DNA of 64,000 nt from contig NZ_PQSS01000019.1 of the NCBI RefSeq assembly GCF_002920535.1, forward strand, positions 44,204 through 108,203, read 5' to 3'. Origin of the DNA: Streptomyces sp. Ru71 (GTDB lineage: Bacteria; Actinomycetota; Actinomycetes; Streptomycetales; Streptomycetaceae). Below, piece by piece: positions 55,463-63,502 of this stretch; within the stretch, counting starts at the first letter, position 1; every line of letters starts with the position of its first letter. The notes below the pieces were generated by a model that ran no database searches, was not told where the DNA came from, and saw only the letters and a program-made list of their open reading frames with translations. The position numbers and the translations under genes are program-made.

Positions 55463-56209
55463 TCAGGCCAGAAAACCCCGCAGCAGCGCCGCCGTGCCCG
55501 CGCAGTGCTCGCGCATCATCTCCCGCGCGCCGTCCGCGTCCCCCTCCAGCACCGCCTCCACCAGCGCGGTGTGCTGGCGCTGGGAGTGCTCCAGGTTGCG
55601 CACCAGCAGCGGGATGCAGTCCAGCAGGTCGTTCACCGTGGCCCGCACCGCCGCGTACTGCGCCGTCAGCGACGCCGAACCGCTCAGCTCGGCCAGCGTG
55701 AGGTGCAGCAGGGTGTCGCGGCGCCGGTAGTCCGCCAGCGGCGCGTCCCGCGTGGCCGCCAGCGCCTCGCGCAGCCGCCGCGCCTGCTCCCGCGTCAGCC
55801 CGTGCCCCGCGCACAGCCCCGCCGCGCCGACCTCCAGCACCTCCCGGAACCGCAGCACGTCCTCGATGTCGACCCCGGCCACCCGGCGGCGCAGCTCGTC
55901 CTCGCCTCCTCCGTCCGGGCGCGGCAGCACAAACGTTCCGCCGTAGCGGCCGCGCCGGGCCTCCACCAAGCCCTGGTCCTGCAGCACCTTCAGCACCTCC
56001 CGCAGCGTCACCCGGCTGATCCCGAGCCGCTCCGCCAGCTCCCGCTCCGCGGGCAGCCGGCCGCCGGCCGGCACCAGTCCGAGCCGCACCACCTGGAGGA
56101 TCTGCTCCAGCGCCTCCTCGAAGCCGTTGCCCGCCCGCACGGGCCGCAGCAGCGGCGCGAGACGGTCCGCCGCGTCCACGGCTCCGCCCTCCCCCGCCGT
56201 TCGCGCCAT
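55463..56209 (-). CDS. GntR-family (FadR subfamily) regulator of the ethanolamine block
   Basis: A 248-residue regulator with an N-terminal winged helix (RLPAERELAERLGISRVTLREVLKVL in two segments, residues about 55-95) and an all-helical FCD-type effector domain (VDIEDVLRFREVLEVGAAGLCA onwards). I place the start at ATG 56209, nine bases after GGAAGGGGG; TTG 56230 is an alternative. It is divergent from glnA4 and is the likely counterpart of the S. coelicolor regulator known as EpuRII. Two copies of a spaced motif flank it. Confidence 0.85.
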   Translation of the reverse strand: MARTAGEGGAVDAADRLAPLLRPVRAGNGFEEALEQILQVVRLGLVPAGGRLPAERELAERLGISRVTLREVLKVLQDQGLVEARRGRYGGTFVLPRPDGGGEDELRRRVAGVDIEDVLRFREVLEVGAAGLCAGHGLTREQARRLREALAATRDAPLADYRRRDTLLHLTLAELSGSASLTAQYAAVRATVNDLLDCIPLLVRNLEHSQRQHTALVEAVLEGDADGAREMMREHCAGTAALLRGFLA

Positions 56210-56230
56210 CTCGTCGCGCCCCCTTCCCAA

Positions 56231-56253
56231 GCAATGGTTCTCAGCAATACCTT
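56231..56253. promoter_or_regulatory. Candidate GntR operator in the GntR/glnA4 divergent promoter
   Basis: GCAATGG-N-TC, six bases, ATACCTT (56231-56253) recurs exactly from 55430-55452. It lies between the two divergent starts (56209 and 56306), where a repressor could control both. Confidence 0.55.
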
Positions 56254-56305
56254 ATGGCTTCCGGGGTCGGACGAGAACGCCGCAGACGCCCAAGGAGGCT
56301 CTCCC

Positions 56306-57667
56306 GTGGCAGACCGCACACCCCCGCTGAGCGCCGAGGAGCTGCACGCCCTCGTCGCCGGCGGTGAGATCGACACCGTCGTCCTGGCCTTCCCCGACAT
56401 GCAGGGCCGGCTCCAGGGCAAGCGGTTCGCCGCGCGCTTCTTCCTCGACGAGGTCCTCCACCACGGCACCGAGGGCTGCAACTACCTGCTCGCCGTCGAC
56501 GCCGACATGAACACCGTCGACGGCTACGAGATGTCCTCCTGGGAGCGCGGGTACGGGGACTTCGCCATGCACCCGGACCTGCGGACCCTGCGGCGCGTCC
56601 CCTGGCACCCCGGCACCGCCCTGCTGGTCGCCGACCTCGCCTGGGAGGACGGCTCACCGGTGGCCGCCGCGCCCCGCCAGATCCTGCGCCACCAGCTGGA
56701 ACGGCTCGCCGAGCACGGCCTGACCGCGCAGGTCGGCACCGAGCTGGAGTTCATCGTCTTCCGCGACACCTACGAGCAGGCCTGGGACTGCGGCTACCGC
56801 GGGCTCACACCCGTCAACCAGTACAACGTCGACTACTCCATCCTCGGCACCGGCCGCATCGAGCCCCTGCTGCGCCGCATCCGCAACGAGATGGCGGGCG
56901 CCGGGCTGACCGTGGAGTCCGCCAAGGGCGAGTGCAACCCCGGCCAGCACGAGATCGCCTTCCGCTACGACGAGGCCCTGGTCACCTGCGACCAGCACGC
57001 GCTCTACAAGACCGGCGCCAAGGAGATCGCCGCCCAGGAGGGCGTCTCGCTCACCTTCATGGCCAAGTACAACGAGCGCGAGGGCAACTCCTGCCACATC
57101 CACCTCTCCCTCGCCGACGCCGACGGCACCAGCGTCATGGCGGCCGACGGCGGCGGCATGTCCGACGTCATGCGGTACTTCCTCGCCGGGCAGCTCGCCG
57201 CGCTGCGCGACTTCTCGCTGCTGTACGCGCCGAACATCAACTCCTACAAGCGGTTCCAGCCCGGCTCCTTCGCGCCGACCGCCGTCGCCTGGGGCCACGA
57301 CAACCGCACCTGCGCCCTGCGCGTCGTCGGCCACGGCCGCTCCCTGCGCTTCGAGAACCGCCTGCCCGGCGGCGACGTCAACCCGCACCTCGCCGTGGCG
57401 GGGATGGTCGCGGCCGGCCTGTACGGCATCGAGCAGCGGCTGGAGCTGCCCGATCCGTGCCCCGGCAACGCCTACACCGCCGACTACGCGCACGTCCCGA
57501 CCACCCTGCGCGAGGCCGCCGAGCTGTGGGAGAACAGCCCGCTGGCCAAGGCCGCCTTCGGCGACGAGGTCGTCGCGCACTACCGCAACATGGCCCGCGT
57601 CGAACTGGACGCCTTCGACGCCGCCGTCACCGACTGGGAGCTGCGCCGCTCCTTCGAACGCATGTGA
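56306..57667 (+). CDS. glnA4: Glutamine synthetase-like gamma-glutamylethanolamide synthetase (GlnA4)
   Basis: ATP-dependent ligase of the glutamine synthetase fold, 453 residues. It keeps the metal and ATP blocks ECNPGQHEIAFRY, GNSCHIHLSLADADG, PNINSYKRFQPGSFAPT and LRFENRLPGGDVNPHLAVAG. The order of genes (amidotransferase, GntR, this gene, aldehyde dehydrogenase, SDR) matches the S. coelicolor glnA4 locus, whose product glutamylates ethanolamine instead of ammonia. The GTG at 56306 has AAGGAGG seven bases upstream. The substrate assignment comes from synteny; sequence alone shows only a GS-like amine ligase. Confidence 0.87.
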   Translation: MADRTPPLSAEELHALVAGGEIDTVVLAFPDMQGRLQGKRFAARFFLDEVLHHGTEGCNYLLAVDADMNTVDGYEMSSWERGYGDFAMHPDLRTLRRVPWHPGTALLVADLAWEDGSPVAAAPRQILRHQLERLAEHGLTAQVGTELEFIVFRDTYEQAWDCGYRGLTPVNQYNVDYSILGTGRIEPLLRRIRNEMAGAGLTVESAKGECNPGQHEIAFRYDEALVTCDQHALYKTGAKEIAAQEGVSLTFMAKYNEREGNSCHIHLSLADADGTSVMAADGGGMSDVMRYFLAGQLAALRDFSLLYAPNINSYKRFQPGSFAPTAVAWGHDNRTCALRVVGHGRSLRFENRLPGGDVNPHLAVAGMVAAGLYGIEQRLELPDPCPGNAYTADYAHVPTTLREAAELWENSPLAKAAFGDEVVAHYRNMARVELDAFDAAVTDWELRRSFERM

Positions 57668-57675
57668 GGCCCCGC

Positions 57676-59064
57676 GTGAGCCACCAGCCCGACCCGAACG
57701 TCCTCGACGTCCTCAACCCCGCCACCGAGGAGCTCGTCGCCACCGTCCCGGCCGCGACCGCCGCCGACGTGGACGCCGCCGTGGTCCGCGCCGTGCGGGC
57801 CCAGGCGAAGTGGGCCGCGTTCCCGCCCGGTGACCGGGCCCGGCTGCTGCGCCGGTTCGCCCGGGTCGTCGACGAGCACCTGGAGGAGCTGGCCCTGCTG
57901 GAGGTCCGCGAGGCCGGGCACACCATCGGCAACGCCCGCTGGGAGGCGGGCAACGTGCGCGACCTGCTCGACTACGCGGCGGGCGGCGTGGAGCGGCTGA
58001 CGGGACGCCAGATCCCGGTCCCCGGCGGGCTGGACGTGACGATCCTGGAACCGCTCGGTGTCGTCGGTGTCATCGCGCCGTGGAACTTCCCCATGCCGAT
58101 CGCCGCCTGGGGCACCGCGCCCGCGCTCGCCGCCGGCAACGCCGTGATTCTCAAGCCCGCCGAGACCACCCCGCTGACCGCGCTCAGGCTGGCCGAACTC
58201 GCCCTGGCCGCCGGGCTGCCCGAGGGCCTGTTCCAGGTGCTGCCCGGGCGCGGGCCGGTCGCGGGCACCGCGCTCGTCGAGCACCCCGGCGTCGCCAAGA
58301 TCGTCTTCACCGGGTCGACGGCCGTGGGCAAGCAGGTGTGGGCGAAGGGCGCCGACCGGCTCAAGCGGATCACCCTGGAACTCGGCGGCAAGAGCCCCAA
58401 CATCGTCTTCGCCGACGCCGACCTGGAACAGGCCGCGGCCGCCGCCCCCATGTCCTTCCTGGACAACAGCGGCCAGGACTGCTGCGCCCGCACCCGCATC
58501 CTGGTGCAGGCCTCCGTCCACGACCGCTTCCTCTCCCTGCTGGCCCCGGCGATCGAGTCCGTCGTCGTGGGCGACCCGGCCGACGAGTCCACCCAGATGG
58601 GCCCGCTGATCTCCCGCGCCCAGCTCGACCGCGTCCGCTCCTACGTCCCCGACGGCGCCGACGGCATCCGCGGCAAGGCCCCCGAGGGGCCCGGCTTCTG
58701 GTTCCCGCCGACCGTCCTGACCGGCGTCGACCCCCGCGCGCGCGTGGCCGTGGAGGAGATCTTCGGACCCGTCGCCGTCGTGCTGCCCTTCGCCGACGAG
58801 CGCGAGGCCGTCGCGCTCGCCAACGCCACCGACTACGGCCTGTCCGGCTCCGTCTGGACCCGGGACGTCGGCCGCGCGCTGCGCGTCTCCCAGGCCGTGC
58901 GGGCCGGCAACCTGTCCGTCAACTCCCACTCCAGCGTCCGCTACTGGACCCCCTTCGGCGGGTTCAAGCAGTCCGGCGTCGGGCGCGAACTCGGCCCCGA
59001 CGCGCTGGCCGCCTTCACCGAGACCAAGAACGTCTTCATCAGTACGGAGGGCCCCGCACAGTGA
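57676..59064 (+). CDS. Aldehyde dehydrogenase
   Basis: NAD(P)-dependent aldehyde dehydrogenase of 462 residues. The catalytic Cys lies in SFLDNSGQDCCARTR (two adjacent Cys), and the general-base Glu in LELGGKSPNIVF. The cofactor loop FTGSTAVGKQV is present. GTG 57676 is 9 bp after the glnA4 stop with GTGAGG upstream; its stop overlaps the SDR start. In the ethanolamine scheme it would oxidise the gamma-glutamyl aldehyde to the acid. Confidence 0.94.
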   Translation: MSHQPDPNVLDVLNPATEELVATVPAATAADVDAAVVRAVRAQAKWAAFPPGDRARLLRRFARVVDEHLEELALLEVREAGHTIGNARWEAGNVRDLLDYAAGGVERLTGRQIPVPGGLDVTILEPLGVVGVIAPWNFPMPIAAWGTAPALAAGNAVILKPAETTPLTALRLAELALAAGLPEGLFQVLPGRGPVAGTALVEHPGVAKIVFTGSTAVGKQVWAKGADRLKRITLELGGKSPNIVFADADLEQAAAAAPMSFLDNSGQDCCARTRILVQASVHDRFLSLLAPAIESVVVGDPADESTQMGPLISRAQLDRVRSYVPDGADGIRGKAPEGPGFWFPPTVLTGVDPRARVAVEEIFGPVAVVLPFADEREAVALANATDYGLSGSVWTRDVGRALRVSQAVRAGNLSVNSHSSVRYWTPFGGFKQSGVGRELGPDALAAFTETKNVFISTEGPAQ

Positions 59065-59843
59065 CCGAAGAGATCGTGTGCCGCCGCCTGGTCGGCCGGA
59101 CCGCCGTCGTCACAGGAGCCGGCAGCGGCATCGGCCTCGCCTCCGCCCGCCGGCTCGCCGCCGAGGGCGCGCACGTGGTGTGCGGCGACGTCGACGAGGC
59201 CCGCGGCAAGGCGGCCGCCGAGGAGACCGGCGGGCTGTTCGTGAAGGTCGACGTCACCGACCCCGAGCAGGTCGAGGCCCTGTTCCGGGCCGCCCACGAC
59301 ACCTACGGCAGCGTCGACGTCGCCTTCAACAACGCCGGTATCTCCCCGCCCGACGACGACTCCATCCTGGAGACCGGCCTGGAGGCCTGGAAGCGCGTCC
59401 AGGAGGTCAACCTCACCTCCGTCTACCTGTGCTGCAAGGCCGCGCTGCCCTACATGCGGCGCCAGGGCAGGGGCTCGATCATCAACACCGCGTCGTTCGT
59501 GGCCCGGATGGGCGCGGCCACGAGTCAGATCTCCTACACCGCCTCCAAGGGCGGCGTGCTCGCCATGTCCCGGGAACTCGGCGTGCAGTTCGCCCGCGAG
59601 GGCATCCGGGTCAACGCGCTGTGCCCGGGGCCGGTCAACACCCCGCTGCTGCAGGAGCTGTTCGCCAAGGATCCGGAGCGGGCCGCGCGCCGGCTGGTGC
59701 ACATCCCGCTCGGCCGGTTCGCCGAGGCCGAGGAGATCGCCGCCGCCGTCGCCTTCCTCGCCAGCGACGACTCCTCCTTCGTCAACGCCACCGACTTCCT
59801 GGTGGACGGCGGCATCTCGGGCGCGTACGTCACGCCCCTGTAG
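59061..59843 (+). CDS. Short-chain dehydrogenase/reductase
   Basis: A 260-residue SDR. NAD(P) motif: VVTGAGSGIGLASA. The NNAG segment VAFNNAGIS, active-site Ser in IINTASFVA and the YTASKGG catalytic Tyr/Lys are all intact. GTG 59061 overlaps the aldehyde dehydrogenase stop (GTGA). In the pathway it could oxidise the hydroxyl of gamma-glutamylethanolamide to the aldehyde that the neighbouring dehydrogenase consumes; this is inferred from operon position. Confidence 0.93.
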   Translation: MTEEIVCRRLVGRTAVVTGAGSGIGLASARRLAAEGAHVVCGDVDEARGKAAAEETGGLFVKVDVTDPEQVEALFRAAHDTYGSVDVAFNNAGISPPDDDSILETGLEAWKRVQEVNLTSVYLCCKAALPYMRRQGRGSIINTASFVARMGAATSQISYTASKGGVLAMSRELGVQFAREGIRVNALCPGPVNTPLLQELFAKDPERAARRLVHIPLGRFAEAEEIAAAVAFLASDDSSFVNATDFLVDGGISGAYVTPL

Positions 59844-59868
59844 GGAGGAAACGGTACGGTCCGGGCGT

Positions 59869-61113
59869 ATGCGACAGCTTCTCGCGTGCGCCCTGGCCGT
59901 GACCGCCGTCCTGGCGACCGCGCCCGCCGCGCACTCCGACGGCCCCGGCGCCTGCCCCCGCCTGTCCGGCACCTGGTACGGCGACAACCGCGCCCGCCTC
60001 CAGCAGGTGATCGACGAGCGCGGTACCTGCGCCGGACACCGCGAACGCCCCCGCCCCGTCGCCGCGTTCGACTGGGACAACACCGTCACCAAGAACGACG
60101 TCACCGACGCCACCCTCGCCTGGGCCCTGCGCCACGACCGGCTGCTGCGCCCCGCCCGCTGGACGGACACCAGCGCCTGGCTGAGCGACGCCGCCGACCG
60201 GGCCCTGACCCGCGCCTGCGGCACCGGCGAGCCCGGCACCCCGCTGCCGACCTCGACCGACGCCCCGTGCGCCGACGAGATCCTGCAGATCCGCGAGAAC
60301 GGCACCACCATGAGCGGTGCCCCCGCCTTCGCCGGCCGCTGGAACCACCGCCGCACGGTCCCGCAGTACGCCTGGGTGCCCCAGCTGTTCACCGGCCGCA
60401 CCCCGGCCGAACTCGCCTCCTACGCCCGAGCCGCCCGCGCCGAGGCCCTCGCCGCCCCCGTCGGCGCCACCCGCAGGGTCGGCACCCACACCCTGCCCGC
60501 CTCCGTCCGCTACTACGACCAGCAGCGCGACCTGATCCGCACCCTGCGCCGGGCCGGATTCGACGTCTACGTCGTCTCCGCGGGCTCCGAGCCGATCACC
60601 GAGGTCTGGTCCCGCGGCGTGGGCGTCGACGCCGCGCACACGATCGCCATCCGCTCCGTCCTCGACCGCCACGGCCGCATCACCCCCTGGAACGAGGGGT
60701 GCGGCGGAGCCCCGGCCACGCGCGGCGCGGTCATCCCCTACATCGACGGCAAGCGCTGCTGGATCAACCAGGAGATCTACGGCGTCCACGGCCCCGCCGC
60801 CTGGCAGCGGCAGCCCCGCGCGCAGCGCCCCGCCCTCGCCGCCGGCGACGCCGACACCGACGTCACCTTCGTCTCCGACGCCACCGCCGCGCACCTCGTG
60901 ATCAACCGCAACAAGCCCGAACTGATGTGCAGGGCCTACGACGACGCCGACGGCCGCTGGCTGGTCAACCCGATGTTCCTGCAGCCGCTGCCCCGCCGCA
61001 CCGCCCCCTACCCCTGCTCGACGACCGCGTACACGGCGCCCGACGGCACACACCGGCCGGTGCGGCGCCACGACGGCTCGGTGGTGCCCGACCGGCGGGA
61101 CACCGTGTACTGA
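59869..61113 (+). CDS. Exported HAD-like phosphatase
   Basis: A 414-residue secreted protein with a signal peptide (MRQLLACALAVTAVLATAPAAHS) and the HAD motif I variant AAFDWDNTVTKND. A SerB-like motif II (VVSAGS) and later GDADTDVTFVSDA (motif IV-like acidic pair) support a phosphatase. Several Cys are spaced for disulphides. Possible targets are extracellular phosphate esters. ATG 59869 lies eight bases after TACGGT (59855-59860), and GGAGGAA at 59844 is too far to act as a ribosome site, so the transcript may be almost leaderless. Confidence 0.82.
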   Translation: MRQLLACALAVTAVLATAPAAHSDGPGACPRLSGTWYGDNRARLQQVIDERGTCAGHRERPRPVAAFDWDNTVTKNDVTDATLAWALRHDRLLRPARWTDTSAWLSDAADRALTRACGTGEPGTPLPTSTDAPCADEILQIRENGTTMSGAPAFAGRWNHRRTVPQYAWVPQLFTGRTPAELASYARAARAEALAAPVGATRRVGTHTLPASVRYYDQQRDLIRTLRRAGFDVYVVSAGSEPITEVWSRGVGVDAAHTIAIRSVLDRHGRITPWNEGCGGAPATRGAVIPYIDGKRCWINQEIYGVHGPAAWQRQPRAQRPALAAGDADTDVTFVSDATAAHLVINRNKPELMCRAYDDADGRWLVNPMFLQPLPRRTAPYPCSTTAYTAPDGTHRPVRRHDGSVVPDRRDTVY

Positions 61114-61129
61114 TCGCCGCGCCCCGGCC

Positions 61130-61144
61130 TACAGTGCCGCAATG
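61130..61144 (+). promoter_or_regulatory. Promoter for a leaderless DUF2510 gene
   Basis: TACAGT (61130-61135), six bases, then ATG 61142. No ribosome site. A -35 is not clear. Confidence 0.5.
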
Positions 61145-62128
61145 AGCATGACGCCCCCGCCCGGCTGGTACCCGGACCCGACGGCCGCGCACCTGGAGCG
61201 CTGGTGGGACGGCAGGGCCTGGACCGAGCACCGGCGCCACCGCGAGGCGCCCACGGCACCGCTCGCGCACCAGGTCCCGCCGCAGCCGCCGGCGTTCCCG
61301 GCACAGCCGGTGGCCCACCCCCAGCAGCCTCTGACGACCCCTCAACCGGCGGCCTCCTCCGGGCGGGCCAGGGCCGTCGCCCTCACCGTCGCCGGAGCCG
61401 TGCTGGTCGCGGCGATCGTCACCGGGGCGTTCGTCCTGCGCGGCGGCGACGACGGCGACCCGACGGCCGGGACGACACCGCACCCCGCCCCCACCGCGTC
61501 CCCACCGACGGACGAGCCGTCCACACCGCCACCGTCCACCGCCTCGCCCACCGGCGACCCCAGGGTAGTCGTCGACCAGCTCAACGGCATCACCCTCACC
61601 ATGCCCGACGGCTGGGTGAAGCCCGAGTTCGTCTCCGACGACACCGTCGTCATGACCACCGACGGCACCTACGACTGCCCCGGCGACCCCGGGATGTGCC
61701 GCCACGGCCTGGTCACCACCCACACCGCGACCTCGACGGAGGAGACGTCGCCCAAGGCCCTCGCCGAGGCGGACATCAGCGAGGCGGCCGGGCTGGCCTT
61801 CGATCAGGACACCCTGAACCGGCGCCCCTTCGGCGGCATGACGGGGCATCAGACCGTCGCCCAGGGGCCGGTGGCCGTGGCGGGCCGCGCCGGGTACTAC
61901 GTGCGCTGGCAGGTGACCACCGCCAAGGGCCCCGGCGGCTACGTCCAGTCCCTGGTCTTCCCGTCCAGCATGGGCACCGAGGCCCCCGTCGTCGTCCGGT
62001 ACGTCTTCGACGCGGGCCAGGACGGGCCGCCGCTCGCCGACATGGACCGCATCACCCGGGGCATCCGGCCCGTGGGCGACGCGGCCACCGGCGGCGGCGT
62101 GGGCAGCAGCATCGGCCCCACCCCGTAG
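61142..62128 (+). CDS. DUF2510 membrane protein
   Basis: A 328-residue protein that begins with a DUF2510 motif (PPGWYPDPTAAHLERWWDGRAWTEH), has a Pro/Gln linker, one membrane helix (residues about 76-99) and a Thr/Pro-rich stalk. The outer domain of about 180 residues (VVVDQLNGITLTMPDGWVKPEF onwards) has two nearby Cys in DCPGDPGMCRHG that could bond. No enzymatic motif is seen. ATG 61142 fits the leaderless promoter. Role unknown. Confidence 0.85.
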   Translation: MSMTPPPGWYPDPTAAHLERWWDGRAWTEHRRHREAPTAPLAHQVPPQPPAFPAQPVAHPQQPLTTPQPAASSGRARAVALTVAGAVLVAAIVTGAFVLRGGDDGDPTAGTTPHPAPTASPPTDEPSTPPPSTASPTGDPRVVVDQLNGITLTMPDGWVKPEFVSDDTVVMTTDGTYDCPGDPGMCRHGLVTTHTATSTEETSPKALAEADISEAAGLAFDQDTLNRRPFGGMTGHQTVAQGPVAVAGRAGYYVRWQVTTAKGPGGYVQSLVFPSSMGTEAPVVVRYVFDAGQDGPPLADMDRITRGIRPVGDAATGGGVGSSIGPTP

Positions 62129-62141
62129 AGCCGGTGAACCG

Positions 62142-63344
62142 TCACAGGAACGTGTGGCCCTCGCCCCGGTACGTCGGCACGGTCGCGGTCACCCGGTCGC
62201 CCTCGACCAGGTGCAGCACGTCGAAACGCTCGCACAGCTCACCGGCCTTGGCGTGCCGGAACCACACCTTGTCCCCGATCAGCAGATCGTCGGCCGGCGA
62301 GCCGAGCAGCGGCGTCTGCACCTCGCCGGGCCCCTCCTGCGGGTCGTAGCGCAGCCCCTCGGGCAGATACGGCACCGGCAGCCGGTCCGGCCCGGCCGCG
62401 CCGGACGCCGGGTAGCCGCCGCCCAGCACGGTCACCACGCCCACGCCCGGCCGCCGCACCACCGGCTGCGCGAACAGGGCCGCCGGACGGCCGCTGAACG
62501 AGGTGTAGTTGTCGAACAGGCGCGGCACGTACAGGCCCGAGCCGGCCGCGATCTCCGTGACGGCGTCCTCGGCGGCCGTGTGCTGCACGCTGCCGGTGCC
62601 GCCGCCGTTGACGTACTCCAGATCCGGCACGACGGCCCGCACCGCGCGCACCACCGCGGCCCGCCGCTCGGCGAGTTCACGGCGGGCGGCGGCCTGCATC
62701 AGGCGGATGGCCCGCGACCGCAGCGGCCGCCCCGCGACCGCGTCCCCGACCCCGGCGACATGCCCCTCGTACGCCATGATCCCGACGACCTTGAAGCCCG
62801 GCCGCCGGGCCACCGCCCGGGCCAGCTCGGCCACCTGGGCGGGGGAGTGCAGCGGGGAACGCAGCGCACCCACCCGCACGCGGCCGCCGAGCAGCCGCAG
62901 CGAGGTGTCCAGCTCCAGGCAGACGCGCACCACTTCACGTCCGTCGCCGCGCGCGGCGTCGATCAGGTCGAGCTGCGCCACGTCGTCGACCATGACGGTC
63001 ACCGAGGCCGCCAGCTTGGGATCGGCGGCCAGTTCGGCGAAGCCGGCGCGGTCGGCGGACGGGTAGGCGAGCAGCACGTCGTCGAAGCCCGAGCGCGCCA
63101 GCCACAGGGACTCGGCGAGCGTGAACGACATGACGCCCCGGAAGCCGTCCTTCGCCAGGACCCGCTCCAGCAGCGCCCGGCAGCGCACGGACTTGCTGGC
63201 GACCCGGATCGGCTTGCCCCCGGCCCGGCGGAGCAGGTCGTCCGCGTTGGCGTCGAAGGCGTCCAGGTCCACGATCGCCACGGGGGCGTCCAGATGGGCG
63301 GTGGCCCGGTCGTAACGGGCCCGGTCGGCGGCGCGCGCAGTCAT
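62142..63344 (-). CDS. Fold-type III PLP enzyme (D-threonine aldolase/amino-acid deaminase-like)
   Basis: A 400-residue enzyme of the alanine racemase N-terminal fold. The probable PLP lysine lies in PIRVASKSVRCRALL, and the barrel continues with GVMSFTLAESLWLA, VGIMAYEGHVAGVGD, and YVNGGGTGSVQHT, where phosphate is usually bound. The C-terminal domain ends HTFL. This fits metal-assisted D-threonine aldolases or D-serine dehydratase-like enzymes. ATG 63344 lies six bases after CAGGCT and lacks a ribosome site, suggesting a leaderless transcript. Convergent with the DUF2510 gene at 14 bp. Confidence 0.84.
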   Translation of the reverse strand: MTARAADRARYDRATAHLDAPVAIVDLDAFDANADDLLRRAGGKPIRVASKSVRCRALLERVLAKDGFRGVMSFTLAESLWLARSGFDDVLLAYPSADRAGFAELAADPKLAASVTVMVDDVAQLDLIDAARGDGREVVRVCLELDTSLRLLGGRVRVGALRSPLHSPAQVAELARAVARRPGFKVVGIMAYEGHVAGVGDAVAGRPLRSRAIRLMQAAARRELAERRAAVVRAVRAVVPDLEYVNGGGTGSVQHTAAEDAVTEIAAGSGLYVPRLFDNYTSFSGRPAALFAQPVVRRPGVGVVTVLGGGYPASGAAGPDRLPVPYLPEGLRYDPQEGPGEVQTPLLGSPADDLLIGDKVWFRHAKAGELCERFDVLHLVEGDRVTATVPTYRGEGHTFL

Positions 63345-63356
63345 GACGGCAGCCTG
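63342..63356 (-). promoter_or_regulatory. Promoter for the leaderless PLP-enzyme gene
   Basis: On the minus strand CAGGCT (63356-63351), six bases, then ATG (63344-63342). No ribosome site precedes. Confidence 0.45.
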
Positions 63357-63502
63357 CCAGACCCGATTACCGCAGGGTAGGGGGACGTTCCGGGCAGATG
63401 CCTCTCGCGCGCGCACTGGTTCCCGTCCGGCCAGGTCCAACCCGTAGAGTGACGCGCAGCGCAGGCGAGACGATGGCCGTGGGCCGAGGAAACGGGGGGT
63501 GC

